A DNA stretch of 64,000 nucleotides from Methylobacterium thuringiense (GTDB lineage Bacteria; Pseudomonadota; Alphaproteobacteria; Rhizobiales; Beijerinckiaceae): assembly GCF_022179645.1 (NCBI RefSeq), contig NZ_BPRA01000008.1:248001-312000 (forward strand), given 5' to 3'. Shown in pieces: positions 8,145 through 16,083 of the stretch (within the stretch, counting starts at the first letter, position 1; the number at the start of each line of letters is the position of its first letter). The position numbers and the translations under genes are program-made. The notes under the pieces were generated by a model that saw only the letters and a program-made list of their open reading frames with translations, was not told the origin of the DNA and made no database searches.

Positions 8145-8984
8145 GTGAAACGTCTCGTCGTCACCGCCGACGATTTCGGACTGAGCCGCGAAGTGAACGA
8201 GGCCGTCGAGCAGGCGCATCGCGAGGGGATCCTCACCGCGGCGAGCCTGATGGTTTCGGCGCCCGCTGCGGCCGATGCCGTGGCGCGCGCGCGGCGCCTG
8301 CCGAGCCTGCGCGTCGGCCTCCACCTCGTCCTGGTCGAAGCCTGGCCGACGCTGCCCCCGGCTCAGCTCCCCGACCTCGTCGATGGCCAGGGTCTGATGC
8401 GCCGCGACATGGGTCGCCTCGGCTTCGACCTCGCCGCCAAGCCCGCCGCCCGCCGCCAGCTCGCCGCCGAGATCACGGCGCAGTTCGAGGCCTACCGGGC
8501 GACCGGCCTGCCGCTGGACCACGTCAACGCCCACAAGCACTTCCACGTGCATCCTCTCATCGCAGGTGCGGTGCTGGCGATCGGCGCGCGCTACGGCATG
8601 AAGGCGATCCGCGTGCCGCGCGAGCCGCGTGCCCTGCTGCGCCTCGCCGAACCGGGGTGCCGCCCGCGCCCGGCCCTCGACATCGCGCCCTGGGCCGGCC
8701 TGCTCGCCGCCCGCGCCCGCCAGGCCGGCCTGCTCATCCCGGATCGCACACTGGGACTGGCGTGGTCCGGCGCGATGACGCCCCCCCGCGTCGCCGCGCT
8801 CCTACGCCACCTCCCCGACGGCCTCACCGAACTCTACACCCACCCCGCCACCGCCGGCGGATTCGCGGGAGAGGCGCCGGGCTACGCTTATGCGGACGAG
8901 CGGGATGCATTGATCGCAGTGGAGTCGCGGGAGGTCGTGGCGCGGGTGGGGGCGGTGAGCGGCGGGTTTTCGGATTTTGGTTGA
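8145..8984 (+). CDS. hpnK: HpnK, hopanoid N-acetylglucosamine deacetylase (YdjC family)
   Basis: 279 residues from GTG 8145, chosen because GGGAG lies 5 bases upstream and the protein then opens as MKRLVVTADDFGLS, typical of YdjC-like deacetylases. A TTG at 8133 is the alternative. The metal-binding residues are visible: the Asp-Asp pair near residues 9-10, and the His cluster in NAHKHFHVHP. HpnK is known to remove the acetyl group from the GlcNAc added by HpnI, exposing the amine that is carried into the cyclitol ether. A terminator separates it from hpnJ, so it may have its own promoter. The C-terminal part is Ala/Arg-rich and somewhat variable. Confidence 0.9.
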   Translation: MKRLVVTADDFGLSREVNEAVEQAHREGILTAASLMVSAPAAADAVARARRLPSLRVGLHLVLVEAWPTLPPAQLPDLVDGQGLMRRDMGRLGFDLAAKPAARRQLAAEITAQFEAYRATGLPLDHVNAHKHFHVHPLIAGAVLAIGARYGMKAIRVPREPRALLRLAEPGCRPRPALDIAPWAGLLAARARQAGLLIPDRTLGLAWSGAMTPPRVAALLRHLPDGLTELYTHPATAGGFAGEAPGYAYADERDALIAVESREVVARVGAVSGGFSDFG

Positions 8985-8998
8985 GGCAGCTTAGGCGG

Positions 8999-9394
8999 CT
9001 ATAGCCCGGTCGCAACGAGTGGATGCCCCACCATCGCACCGTCCGCGGTCACCAGCAGGCGGCCCTCCACACGACATTGCGCCAGGAGGAGCCTGTCGAA
9101 CGGATCGCGCGTCGCCGGTTCGGGCAGGGCATCGACAACAACGTGAGCCCGATCGATCGGCAGGATCGATAATCCGGCAGCCTCGAAGAACGCCGCAAGC
9201 TTCGGAAGTGAAATTCCCGGGTCGAGCTTTCCCAAGCGGGTCTTGATCGCGATTTCCCAAAGACTGACGACGCTCGCTGAAACGTCGTGGACTCGTCTTT
9301 CAAGCTTCAGCCCGGAAGCGATGGCCGGGTACCGCTGCTGCAATGTACCCGTCGAAAGTCCGATCAGGACATGAGTATCGACGAGCAGCCGCAC
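8999..9394 (-). CDS. VapC-type PIN-domain ribonuclease toxin
   Basis: 131 residues, GTG start at 9394. PIN-domain acids are all visible: Asp6 in LLVDTHV, Glu47 in SLWEIAIK, Asp97 and Asp100 in RDPFDRLLLAQ, and Asp118 in VTADG, so the active site looks intact. VapC-type toxins cut specific RNAs and are held inactive by the partner antitoxin. The antitoxin gene stops one base before this start, a tight two-gene operon. Converges on hpnK with a 14-base gap. Confidence 0.88.
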   Translation of the reverse strand: MRLLVDTHVLIGLSTGTLQQRYPAIASGLKLERRVHDVSASVVSLWEIAIKTRLGKLDPGISLPKLAAFFEAAGLSILPIDRAHVVVDALPEPATRDPFDRLLLAQCRVEGRLLVTADGAMVGHPLVATGL

Positions 9395-9395
9395 G

Positions 9396-9656
9396 TCAGG
9401 GCAGGGGCCTCAAGAGGAAGTCCTCGAGCAGCGGATCGTCGAAGTCGTCAGCTACGTAAGGAAATGGGTCGGGCAGGCCTTCCTCGCGCAAATAGCGACG
9501 TCCGGCTTCGAGATCGAAACCGCCGCGTGGCTGATGCGGTACCATGTCCGCGATAGGCTTCCCGTCGCGGGTGAGCACGATCGTCTCACCGTCCTCGACC
9601 CGGCGGGCAAGATCGGCAAGTCTGTCCGCAGCATCGGAAAGCGAAACCGTCTCCAT
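9396..9656 (-). CDS. Phd/YefM-type antitoxin of the PIN toxin
   Basis: 86 residues. The N-terminus METVSLSDAADRLADLARRV, followed by DGETIVLTRDGKPIADMVP, is the standard Phd/YefM DNA-binding fold. The acidic C-terminus (DDFDDPLLEDFLL) would wrap the toxin. Antitoxins of this family usually repress their own promoter, expected in the 56 bases between this gene and the hpnN stop. The stop is one base from the toxin GTG. Confidence 0.85.
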   Translation of the reverse strand: METVSLSDAADRLADLARRVEDGETIVLTRDGKPIADMVPHQPRGGFDLEAGRRYLREEGLPDPFPYVADDFDDPLLEDFLLRPLP

Positions 9657-9712
9657 TGCCGAAGATTAGGCAGGAGCAGCGGCGGCGTCCAGAGGCCACC
9701 CAGAATCCGTGG

Positions 9713-12367
9713 CTACTTCACCGCCACCGGCTCCCGCGCCGCCCTGTCCATGGCCGCCGGCTTGCCGGCATCCTCGCCCTCGGGCCGCTTCGCATCGGGC
9801 TGCTTCGGCGGAGGGCCGAGGAAGGCCGGGACGACGAAGAACGCCGCGATCAGCGTGAAGAACAGCGACAGTGCCAGCAGCTTGCCCATGCTGGCGGTGC
9901 CGGGATGGCTCGACAGCACCAGCGAGCCGAAGGCGGTGCCGGTGGTCAGCGCCGAGAAGAAGATCGCCCGGGTCAGACTGGAGGCGAGCATGTCGGCGAC
10001 GCCGGCACGCCAGGCGATCACGTAGTAGATGTGGAAGGCCACGCCCACGGCGAGCATCAGCGGCAGGGCGATGATGTTGGCGAAGTTCAGCGGCATGCCG
10101 ATGAGATGCAGCGTCATCAGCGTCCATAGGGTGGCGAGCACCAGCGGTCCGAGCGTCATGGCGACGTCCCAGGGTTTGCGCAGCGCCACCGAGAGGATGA
10201 TGAAGATCAGCGCCAGCGCCGTCAGGCCGGCCTGGACGAAGGCGCCGAGGATGGTGTGGCTCGATTCCGTCGTGGCGATCGGCGCGCCGGTGGCGTGCGG
10301 AGCCACCGTCTGGACCTGCTTGGCGAAGCGGCGCAGCACCTCGTCGTTGTTCGAATCGCCCTTGGGGTGGACCTCGATGCGCGAGCGCCCGTCCGCGGTT
10401 ACCCACTCGGCCTTGAGCTGCGGCGGCAGGTTCTGCAGCGTGATTTTTTCGGGGTTCAGCAGCCCGGCCAAGCGACGCAGCAGGGTTTTAAGGTCGGTGG
10501 TGAGCGCGACCGAGGCCGCCTCGCGGGTCGTGACGGGTGCGGCGGCGAGCTTGTCGAGCGTCGCGGAGAGCGAACCAGCGGCCTTCGCGCCGGCCGACTT
10601 GCCGTCGTCGATGCCCTTGAGGGCGACGGCGGTCTCCTTGATCGCCTTGACGTTCTCGGCGTCCGTCGGCGGCGGCTGCTTCTTGCCGGGGTTGAGCGCC
10701 GGACCGAGCAGCTGCGCCGTCTCGGCGATGGTCTGGAGCTTCTGGTCCTGGTCGCGCGGCACGAAGGTGTCGATGTTGATCACCTTGGCCACGGCTTCGA
10801 GCTTGAGCAGCCTGTCCGACAGCTCGGGCACGCCGTCGACGTTCGGGGCCAGCGCGTCGACCGTGTTCGGGCTCGTCGCGGGATCCTGGATCAGGTCGAG
10901 ATAGGTCGCGATCGATTCGACCTTCGCACTGCGCAGGTGCATCGGGTTCGAATCAAAGGGCAGCTTCAGGAGCAGCGGGATGCCGGCGATCGTGATCAGG
11001 CCGACGCCCACGAGCACGTATTTGCGGTTCTCGACGATCCAGTGGTCGGCGCCCGCGAGCCAGGTCGTCTCGACGGCGCGCTTCTCGCCACGCGGATGGA
11101 ACACCGCGATCAGCGCCGGCAGCAGCGTCAGCGCGAACAGGTAGGCGACGATCATGCCGACGCCGGCGATCAGGCCGAGTTCGGAGACGCCGCGGAACTG
11201 GGTGGGCAGGAAGGCGAAGAAACCGGCGATCAGCGAGATCGCGGCCAGCGTCAGCGAGACGCCGACGCCCCGCGCGGCGGCCCGGATCGCCGCGCCGACC
11301 TCGCCGACCTCGTAGCGGTCGGCCCGGTAGCGCACCGCGAACTGGATGCCGAAATCGATGCCGAGCCCGACGAAGAGCGCGGCGAAGGCCACGGAAATCG
11401 GATTGAGCTCGCCGACCATGAGCAGGCCCAAAGCCGCGGTCACGATGAGGCCGGCGAAGGTGGTGATCAGCACGCCGACCACCAGCGGACCCGAGCGCAG
11501 GGCCAGGAACAGGAACAGGACGATGGCTGCGGTCGTGATCGAGTAGTTCAGGAGGGCGTCGTCGGAGAGCGTCGCGAACTCGTCGTCGGCCACCGCGACC
11601 GGGCCGGTGAGGCGCATGCGCAGACCCTCGGCCTCGGTGATCTTCAGGTCCTTGGCGAGGTTGCGGATCAGCTTCGTCGCCTCGCGGCCCGGCTCCAGCG
11701 CATTGTAGTCGAGCACCGGCTGGATCATCACGAACTTGCGCTTGTCCGTGGTCTCGGACTTGCCGCCTGCCAAAAGCTCTTGCCACGACATCCGGGCCGG
11801 ATTGCCGGCGAGCACCGTCTTCAAGGTGTCGTCGATCCGCGTCATCGGCTGCTCGAGATCCTCGAGCTTGGCGTCGCCGGACTTCACGCCCTTCGCGCCC
11901 ATGGCGAGCACGCGCATGATGCCGCGCAGGGACGGGTCGGCCGCGAGCGGCCCGAGCAGGCCCTGCTGCTCGATGAGCTTCTCGGTGGTCTGCTCGAGCT
12001 CCTTCTGCGACATCAGCAGAAGGCCGTTCTTGTCGAAGAACGGGCCGCCATCCGGCCGGTAGACCGTGTCGATCTGGTCCTTGTGGACGGCGAGCGCCTT
12101 CGAGAACTCGACGGCGGCCTCCTCGGCGATCTCCGGCGTACGGCCGTCGATGACGGCGACGACGAGGTTGGAGCGCTGCGGGAAGGCCTTCTCGAACTGG
12201 ATCTCGTCCTGCCGCCACGGCACGCTCGGCTCGATCAGCCGCTCGACATCGGTGTTGATGCGGAACAGATGGGCGGCGACGCCACCGCTCGCGGCCGTGA
12301 TCAGCGCGATCATGGCGATGACGAGCCAACGGCGCTGTACGGAAAACGCGACGAGACGTTCGATCAC
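9713..12367 (-). CDS. hpnN: HpnN, RND/MMPL-family hopanoid transporter
   Basis: 884 residues from GTG 12367. An AGGA about 7 bases upstream and a Met/Val-Ile-Glu-Arg opening support this start; 60 more codons are open upstream but look non-coding (Arg/Pro-rich). Topology is that of an MMPL-type RND pump: one membrane helix near residue 15-35 and a large periplasmic loop. A bundle of membrane helices (about 270-440) follows, then a second helix, a second large loop and a second bundle at the C-terminus. HpnN is known in Rhodopseudomonas to move hopanoids to the outer membrane. It is divergent from hpnH across a 580-base region. Confidence 0.92.
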   Translation of the reverse strand: MIERLVAFSVQRRWLVIAMIALITAASGGVAAHLFRINTDVERLIEPSVPWRQDEIQFEKAFPQRSNLVVAVIDGRTPEIAEEAAVEFSKALAVHKDQIDTVYRPDGGPFFDKNGLLLMSQKELEQTTEKLIEQQGLLGPLAADPSLRGIMRVLAMGAKGVKSGDAKLEDLEQPMTRIDDTLKTVLAGNPARMSWQELLAGGKSETTDKRKFVMIQPVLDYNALEPGREATKLIRNLAKDLKITEAEGLRMRLTGPVAVADDEFATLSDDALLNYSITTAAIVLFLFLALRSGPLVVGVLITTFAGLIVTAALGLLMVGELNPISVAFAALFVGLGIDFGIQFAVRYRADRYEVGEVGAAIRAAARGVGVSLTLAAISLIAGFFAFLPTQFRGVSELGLIAGVGMIVAYLFALTLLPALIAVFHPRGEKRAVETTWLAGADHWIVENRKYVLVGVGLITIAGIPLLLKLPFDSNPMHLRSAKVESIATYLDLIQDPATSPNTVDALAPNVDGVPELSDRLLKLEAVAKVINIDTFVPRDQDQKLQTIAETAQLLGPALNPGKKQPPPTDAENVKAIKETAVALKGIDDGKSAGAKAAGSLSATLDKLAAAPVTTREAASVALTTDLKTLLRRLAGLLNPEKITLQNLPPQLKAEWVTADGRSRIEVHPKGDSNNDEVLRRFAKQVQTVAPHATGAPIATTESSHTILGAFVQAGLTALALIFIILSVALRKPWDVAMTLGPLVLATLWTLMTLHLIGMPLNFANIIALPLMLAVGVAFHIYYVIAWRAGVADMLASSLTRAIFFSALTTGTAFGSLVLSSHPGTASMGKLLALSLFFTLIAAFFVVPAFLGPPPKQPDAKRPEGEDAGKPAAMDRAAREPVAVK

Positions 12368-12947
12368 GCGGTATCCTGCCTGCCTCAATCCGACCCATGC
12401 GCCGCTGGAGGAGTCGGGCGGCGGATCCCGCCGTCTCCCCGTGCGTACAGCCGGAGTCTCCACCGGCAGGCGAGGATCGCCCCTCCGAAATCGACCCGAG
12501 AGGCCCGGCCTCGTGAACGGCCGATCGCGAACCCGCGCCGGCCGCAAAGCCGGCTCGCCGGCCCGCGACGTCGCCCTCGGTGGCGCGCTAAGTACTGGTC
12601 CCGGCCCCGGAATGCAACGCGACGGGAATTTCGTGGAGCCTCCGCCCCCGACATGATGTATTGCATTGCAGCATTGCGGCGGGCACCTGGGCCGGCCGCT
12701 GCCGTCCCCACCCTCGGGGTGCCGCGGCGGCGGCTTTCAGGAGCGCACGGGGTTCGCGCCGAGGGCGGAGCGGCCCATCGCTCACGTCGCTGTGGTGGCC
12801 TGCCGGACACGCCGACAGCAGATACACCGACGCGGCCGCCCTTTTTCGGCCACTTCGAATTGGTTCCAGACTACATCCCTGGAATTCAGAAATTTTTCGC
12901 GCTAAGCAGCCCCTTCGATCTCGGGGCCAACAACAAGGAGCCGCGTC
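12368..12947. other. 580-base divergent region between hpnN and hpnH
   Basis: No convincing gene is seen. Short open frames here are rich in Arg, Pro and Gly and lack ribosome sites. The last 100 bases before hpnH are less GC-rich (around 12840-12905, with AATTGG, GGAATTC and AAATTTTT), the likely place for the hpnH promoter, but I could not pick a -35/-10 pair. AAGGAG at 12935-12940 is the hpnH ribosome-binding site. Confidence 0.55.
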
Positions 12948-14114
12948 TTGGGAATCCCGATACGGTACGTCGCGAAGATCGGCGGCTACATCGTCAAGCA
13001 GCACCTCACCGGACGTAAGCGCTACCCGCTCGTCATGATGATGGAGCCGCTGTTCCGCTGCAATCTCGCCTGTGCCGGATGCGGCAAGATCGATTACCCG
13101 GACGAGATCCTGAACAAGCGCCTGCCGGTGGACGAGGCGCTCGAATCCGTGCGCGAGTGCGGCGCTCCCGTGGTGGTCATCGCCGGCGGTGAGCCCCTCC
13201 TGCACAAGGATCTGCCGCAGATCGTGCAGGGCATCATCGCGCAGAAGAAGTTCGTCATCGTCTGCACGAACGCGCTGCTGCTCGAGAAGAAGATCAAGGA
13301 CTACAAGCCGAGCCCGTACTTCACGTGGTCGATCCATCTCGACGGCGACAAGTCGATGCACGACCAGTCGGTCTGCCAGCGCGGCGTCTACGACAAGGCC
13401 GTCGCTGCGATCGCCAAGTCGAAGGAGATGGGCTTCCGGACGACGATCAACTGCACGTTCTTCAACAACTCGCAGCCGGACAAGATCGCCGACTTCTTCG
13501 ACAGCGTCACCAAGATGGGCGTCGACGGCATCACCGTCTCGCCGGGCTACGCCTACGAGCGCGCGCCCGACCAGCAGCACTTCCTCAACCGTCAGGCCAC
13601 CAAGAACCTGTTCCGCGGCGTCTTCCGCCACGGCAAGGAGAAGGGCCGCGAGAAGTGGACCTTCCAGCAGTCGGGCCTCTTCCTCGACTTCCTGGCCGGC
13701 AACCAGACCTACCATTGCACGCCGTGGGGAAACCCGACGCGCACGGTCTTCGGCTGGCAGAAGCCCTGCTACCTCCTCGGAGAAGGCTACGCCGCGACCT
13801 TCAAGGAGTTGATGGACGACACCGACTGGGACGCCTACGGCACGGGCAACTACGAGAAGTGCGCCGACTGCATGGTCCATTCGGGCTACGAGGCCTCGTC
13901 GGTCGTCGATTCGGTCCGCAAGCCCTGGAAGCCGGTGCTCCACGCCATCCGCGGCATCAAGACCGAGGGCAAGATGGCGCCCGAGATCAACCTCGATAAG
14001 CAGCGTCCGGCCGAATACGTCTTCTCCCGCAACGTTGCCCAGAAGCTGTCCGAGATCAAAGCCTCAGGCGTCGACACCAAGCGCGAGACCCAGAAGCGCG
14101 CGAGCGCGGCCTAA
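12948..14114 (+). CDS. hpnH: HpnH, radical SAM adenosylhopane synthase
   Basis: 388 residues with a TTG start at 12948, supported by AAGGAG ending 7 bases upstream and by the family N-terminus MGIPIRYVAKIGGYIVKQHL. The radical SAM cluster motif is RCNLACAGC (Cys38, Cys42, Cys45). The C-terminal domain holds more cysteines, including CADCMVHSGYE. HpnH joins the 5'-deoxyadenosyl group to diploptene to give adenosylhopane, the first step of all C35 hopanoids. It is divergent from hpnN and convergent with hpnG, whose coding region overlaps its 3' end by 51 bases. Confidence 0.95.
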   Translation: MGIPIRYVAKIGGYIVKQHLTGRKRYPLVMMMEPLFRCNLACAGCGKIDYPDEILNKRLPVDEALESVRECGAPVVVIAGGEPLLHKDLPQIVQGIIAQKKFVIVCTNALLLEKKIKDYKPSPYFTWSIHLDGDKSMHDQSVCQRGVYDKAVAAIAKSKEMGFRTTINCTFFNNSQPDKIADFFDSVTKMGVDGITVSPGYAYERAPDQQHFLNRQATKNLFRGVFRHGKEKGREKWTFQQSGLFLDFLAGNQTYHCTPWGNPTRTVFGWQKPCYLLGEGYAATFKELMDDTDWDAYGTGNYEKCADCMVHSGYEASSVVDSVRKPWKPVLHAIRGIKTEGKMAPEINLDKQRPAEYVFSRNVAQKLSEIKASGVDTKRETQKRASAA

Positions 14115-14759
14115 GCCCCGAAACGCCTCGCCCGAGTCCCGGGCGAGGCGCACCAGCTCACTGATGCGTGCCTCGCGCCGCACGAGCGCCTTGAGAACCG
14201 CCGGAACGTCCGGATCGCCGTTCGGCTTCAGCGCCGCCGCCGCGAAAGCGGGCAGGGCGCGCTGCGCCGGATCGCAAACCACCCGCAGGATCACGAAGGG
14301 CAGGCCGCGCCGTAGCGCGAATTCGGCCGCCACGTGCGATTCCATGTCGACAACCGCCGCGCCCGTGCGGGCGCGCAGAGCCGCTTTGGCTCCGGCCGTC
14401 AGGATCGCCGCCTCCACGCCCGCCACGTCCGCCGTGACCACGCGCCGGCCGAGCGCCGCGAGCCTCTCGGCATGAGCCGCGACGACGGCCGGATCGCAGG
14501 GCAGGCGCCGATCGCCCCCCTCGGCCACGACGATCACCGCCGATCCGATGACGACGTCGCCGGGCGCAAGGTCCGGATCGAGCCCGCCGGCGATGCCGAA
14601 GCTGATCACGGCCCGAAGCGGTCGGTCGGGCAGGGCGGCGAGCCTGTCCCGCAAGACGGCCGGACGGCCTCCGGCCTGAAGCGTCTCGACGCCGTCTCCG
14701 GCGGCGATCCGCGCCTCGCGGGCCAGACCCGCGACGGCGAGGACGGAGGCGCCGCGCAT
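14064..14759 (-). CDS. hpnG: HpnG, adenosylhopane nucleosidase
   Basis: 231 residues, ATG 14759. Related to 5'-methylthioadenosine/S-adenosylhomocysteine nucleosidases: a Gly-rich AVISFGIAGGLDPDLAPGDV and the substrate motif VVDMESHVAAEFA, where the Met-Glu pair is typical of the family. HpnG removes adenine from adenosylhopane made by HpnH, leading to ribosylhopane. Its ATG shares one base with the stop of the upstream polysaccharide export gene (TAATG), so translation is probably coupled to that gene. Its 3' end overlaps hpnH by 51 bases on the opposite strand. It therefore appears to be the last gene of a polysaccharide operon. Confidence 0.93.
   Translation of the reverse strand: MRGASVLAVAGLAREARIAAGDGVETLQAGGRPAVLRDRLAALPDRPLRAVISFGIAGGLDPDLAPGDVVIGSAVIVVAEGGDRRLPCDPAVVAAHAERLAALGRRVVTADVAGVEAAILTAGAKAALRARTGAAVVDMESHVAAEFALRRGLPFVILRVVCDPAQRALPAFAAAALKPNGDPDVPAVLKALVRREARISELVRLARDSGEAFRGLGRARALLGLALGVDA
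14124..14150 (+). terminator. Hairpin after hpnH, inside the hpnG coding region
   Basis: CGCCTCGCCCG (14124-14134) is perfectly complementary to CGGGCGAGGCG (14140-14150) over a 5-base loop, starting 9 bases after the hpnH stop. No T-run follows on the plus strand. On the minus strand the same DNA codes for the C-terminal part of HpnG, so a terminator for hpnH would sit within an opposite gene. Confidence 0.55.
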
Positions 14760-15928
14760 TACCGGCCGACTGCGTAGACGGATGCCGCAGTCGTGACGGG
14801 CGATGCGACGGTGGAGAACACGCTGAGCACCTTCTGGACTTCCGAGAACGGCGCGTTCGAGACGTAGAGCACGTCGCGGCTGCGCATGCGGAAGGCCTGG
14901 GCCAGGAACAGGCCGTTGGGATCGCGCATGTTGAAGCGGTAGACCACCGGCACGAGCTTCGTGCTCAGCAGCGGCGAGCCCGGCCGCAGGCGGCGCACCA
15001 GCGTGTTCGGCTCGAAGCGGTACAGGAACACGCCCTCCGCATCCGCCTGGACGTCCGAGAGGCCGCGCGCCCGGGCGAGACCCTGGGCCAGCGTGATGCC
15101 CTCGGCCGAGAACTGCAGCTCGGTGGCGTTGCCGAGCGCGCCGAGCGCCATGAAGGTCTGCGGGTCACGCACCAGCGTCAGCACGTCGTTCGGCCGCATG
15201 AAGATGTTTTCACGGGGGTTCGAGACCACCGCCGTCATCGGCACCGTCACCGTGGTCGGCCCGCGCGACAGCCGCACGTAGGTCTCGCTCACAGCACCCC
15301 GCACGCCGCCCACCGAGGCGATCACGTCGAGGAGCCGGTCGCCCTTGCCCGACAGCGGGATCCGCGCGCCGCTCGTCACCTCGCCGGTCACCGTCACCGA
15401 TTGCGAGATCGGCTTCGACACCGTCACCAGCACCTGCGGCTGGATCGCCTTGCCGGCGAGCTCGTTCTCGATGAGCACCTGCACGTCCTGCGGACGCCGC
15501 CCCGCCACCTGGATGCGCCCGGCATAGGGCACCGAGATCGCCCCGTCGCGGCTCACCACCTGCTCCGGAATCTGCGCGGATTTCGAGCCGGCCGAGAAGC
15601 GGTCGGCCACCAGCGGCCCCGAGAACAGCCCGCCCGAACCGGCCTCCCAGACCTGGATCGCCACCGAGTCGCCCACCCCGATCAGCGGCTCGGCCGAATT
15701 CCGATAGTCGCCGAAGGCCGCGAGCAGGCTGTCGAGCGGCCGCGAGCGCAGGGCCTCGATGATCGCCGGGTCGACGTCGATCAGCTCGTAGCGCGCATAC
15801 ACACCCTGGGGCGTCGCGACGTCCGCCCCGTCCACGATCGCACGCGACGTCGGACCAGACGCCGGCAGATACGAGCAGCCCGAGGCCAGACAGGCCAGCA
15901 GGGCTGCGGGAGCCGCGATACGCACCAT
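14759..15928 (-). CDS. Wza-like polysaccharide export outer-membrane lipoprotein
   Basis: 389 residues from ATG 15928, with GGAG 8 bases upstream; an upstream start at 15997 lacks support. The N-terminus is a lipoprotein signal with lipobox LASGC (Cys about residue 18). It has a polysaccharide export domain (IGVGDSVAIQVWEAG, ISVPYAGRIQVAGRRPQDV) and repeated SLBB-type segments (QSVTVTGEVTSGARIPLSGK). Wza/KpsD/GfcE-type proteins form the outer-membrane channel for capsular or secreted polysaccharide. It lies downstream of kpsC and the LTA-synthase-like gene in the same direction and overlaps hpnG by one base. Confidence 0.88.
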   Translation of the reverse strand: MVRIAAPAALLACLASGCSYLPASGPTSRAIVDGADVATPQGVYARYELIDVDPAIIEALRSRPLDSLLAAFGDYRNSAEPLIGVGDSVAIQVWEAGSGGLFSGPLVADRFSAGSKSAQIPEQVVSRDGAISVPYAGRIQVAGRRPQDVQVLIENELAGKAIQPQVLVTVSKPISQSVTVTGEVTSGARIPLSGKGDRLLDVIASVGGVRGAVSETYVRLSRGPTTVTVPMTAVVSNPRENIFMRPNDVLTLVRDPQTFMALGALGNATELQFSAEGITLAQGLARARGLSDVQADAEGVFLYRFEPNTLVRRLRPGSPLLSTKLVPVVYRFNMRDPNGLFLAQAFRMRSRDVLYVSNAPFSEVQKVLSVFSTVASPVTTAASVYAVGR

Positions 15929-16083
15929 GAACACATCTCCATCCGCCGCACGGGCGAACCCGCTCCCGGGGCTGGGTCTCTTCCGAATACCCGTCAAATC
16001 GCTGCGATCGGTTTAACGGGTGCCTGAGATCGACCGGGGCGCGGCGTCAGCCGGCCCAAGCTCAGCCGTTCGGCACCAATACG

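Noticed and set aside
10256-13018. A 920-codon open frame on the plus strand opposite hpnN
   Set aside because: It is the antisense shadow of hpnN in very GC-rich DNA. It has Arg/Asp/Gly-rich composition and no recognisable domain, while hpnN on the other strand is a clear family member.
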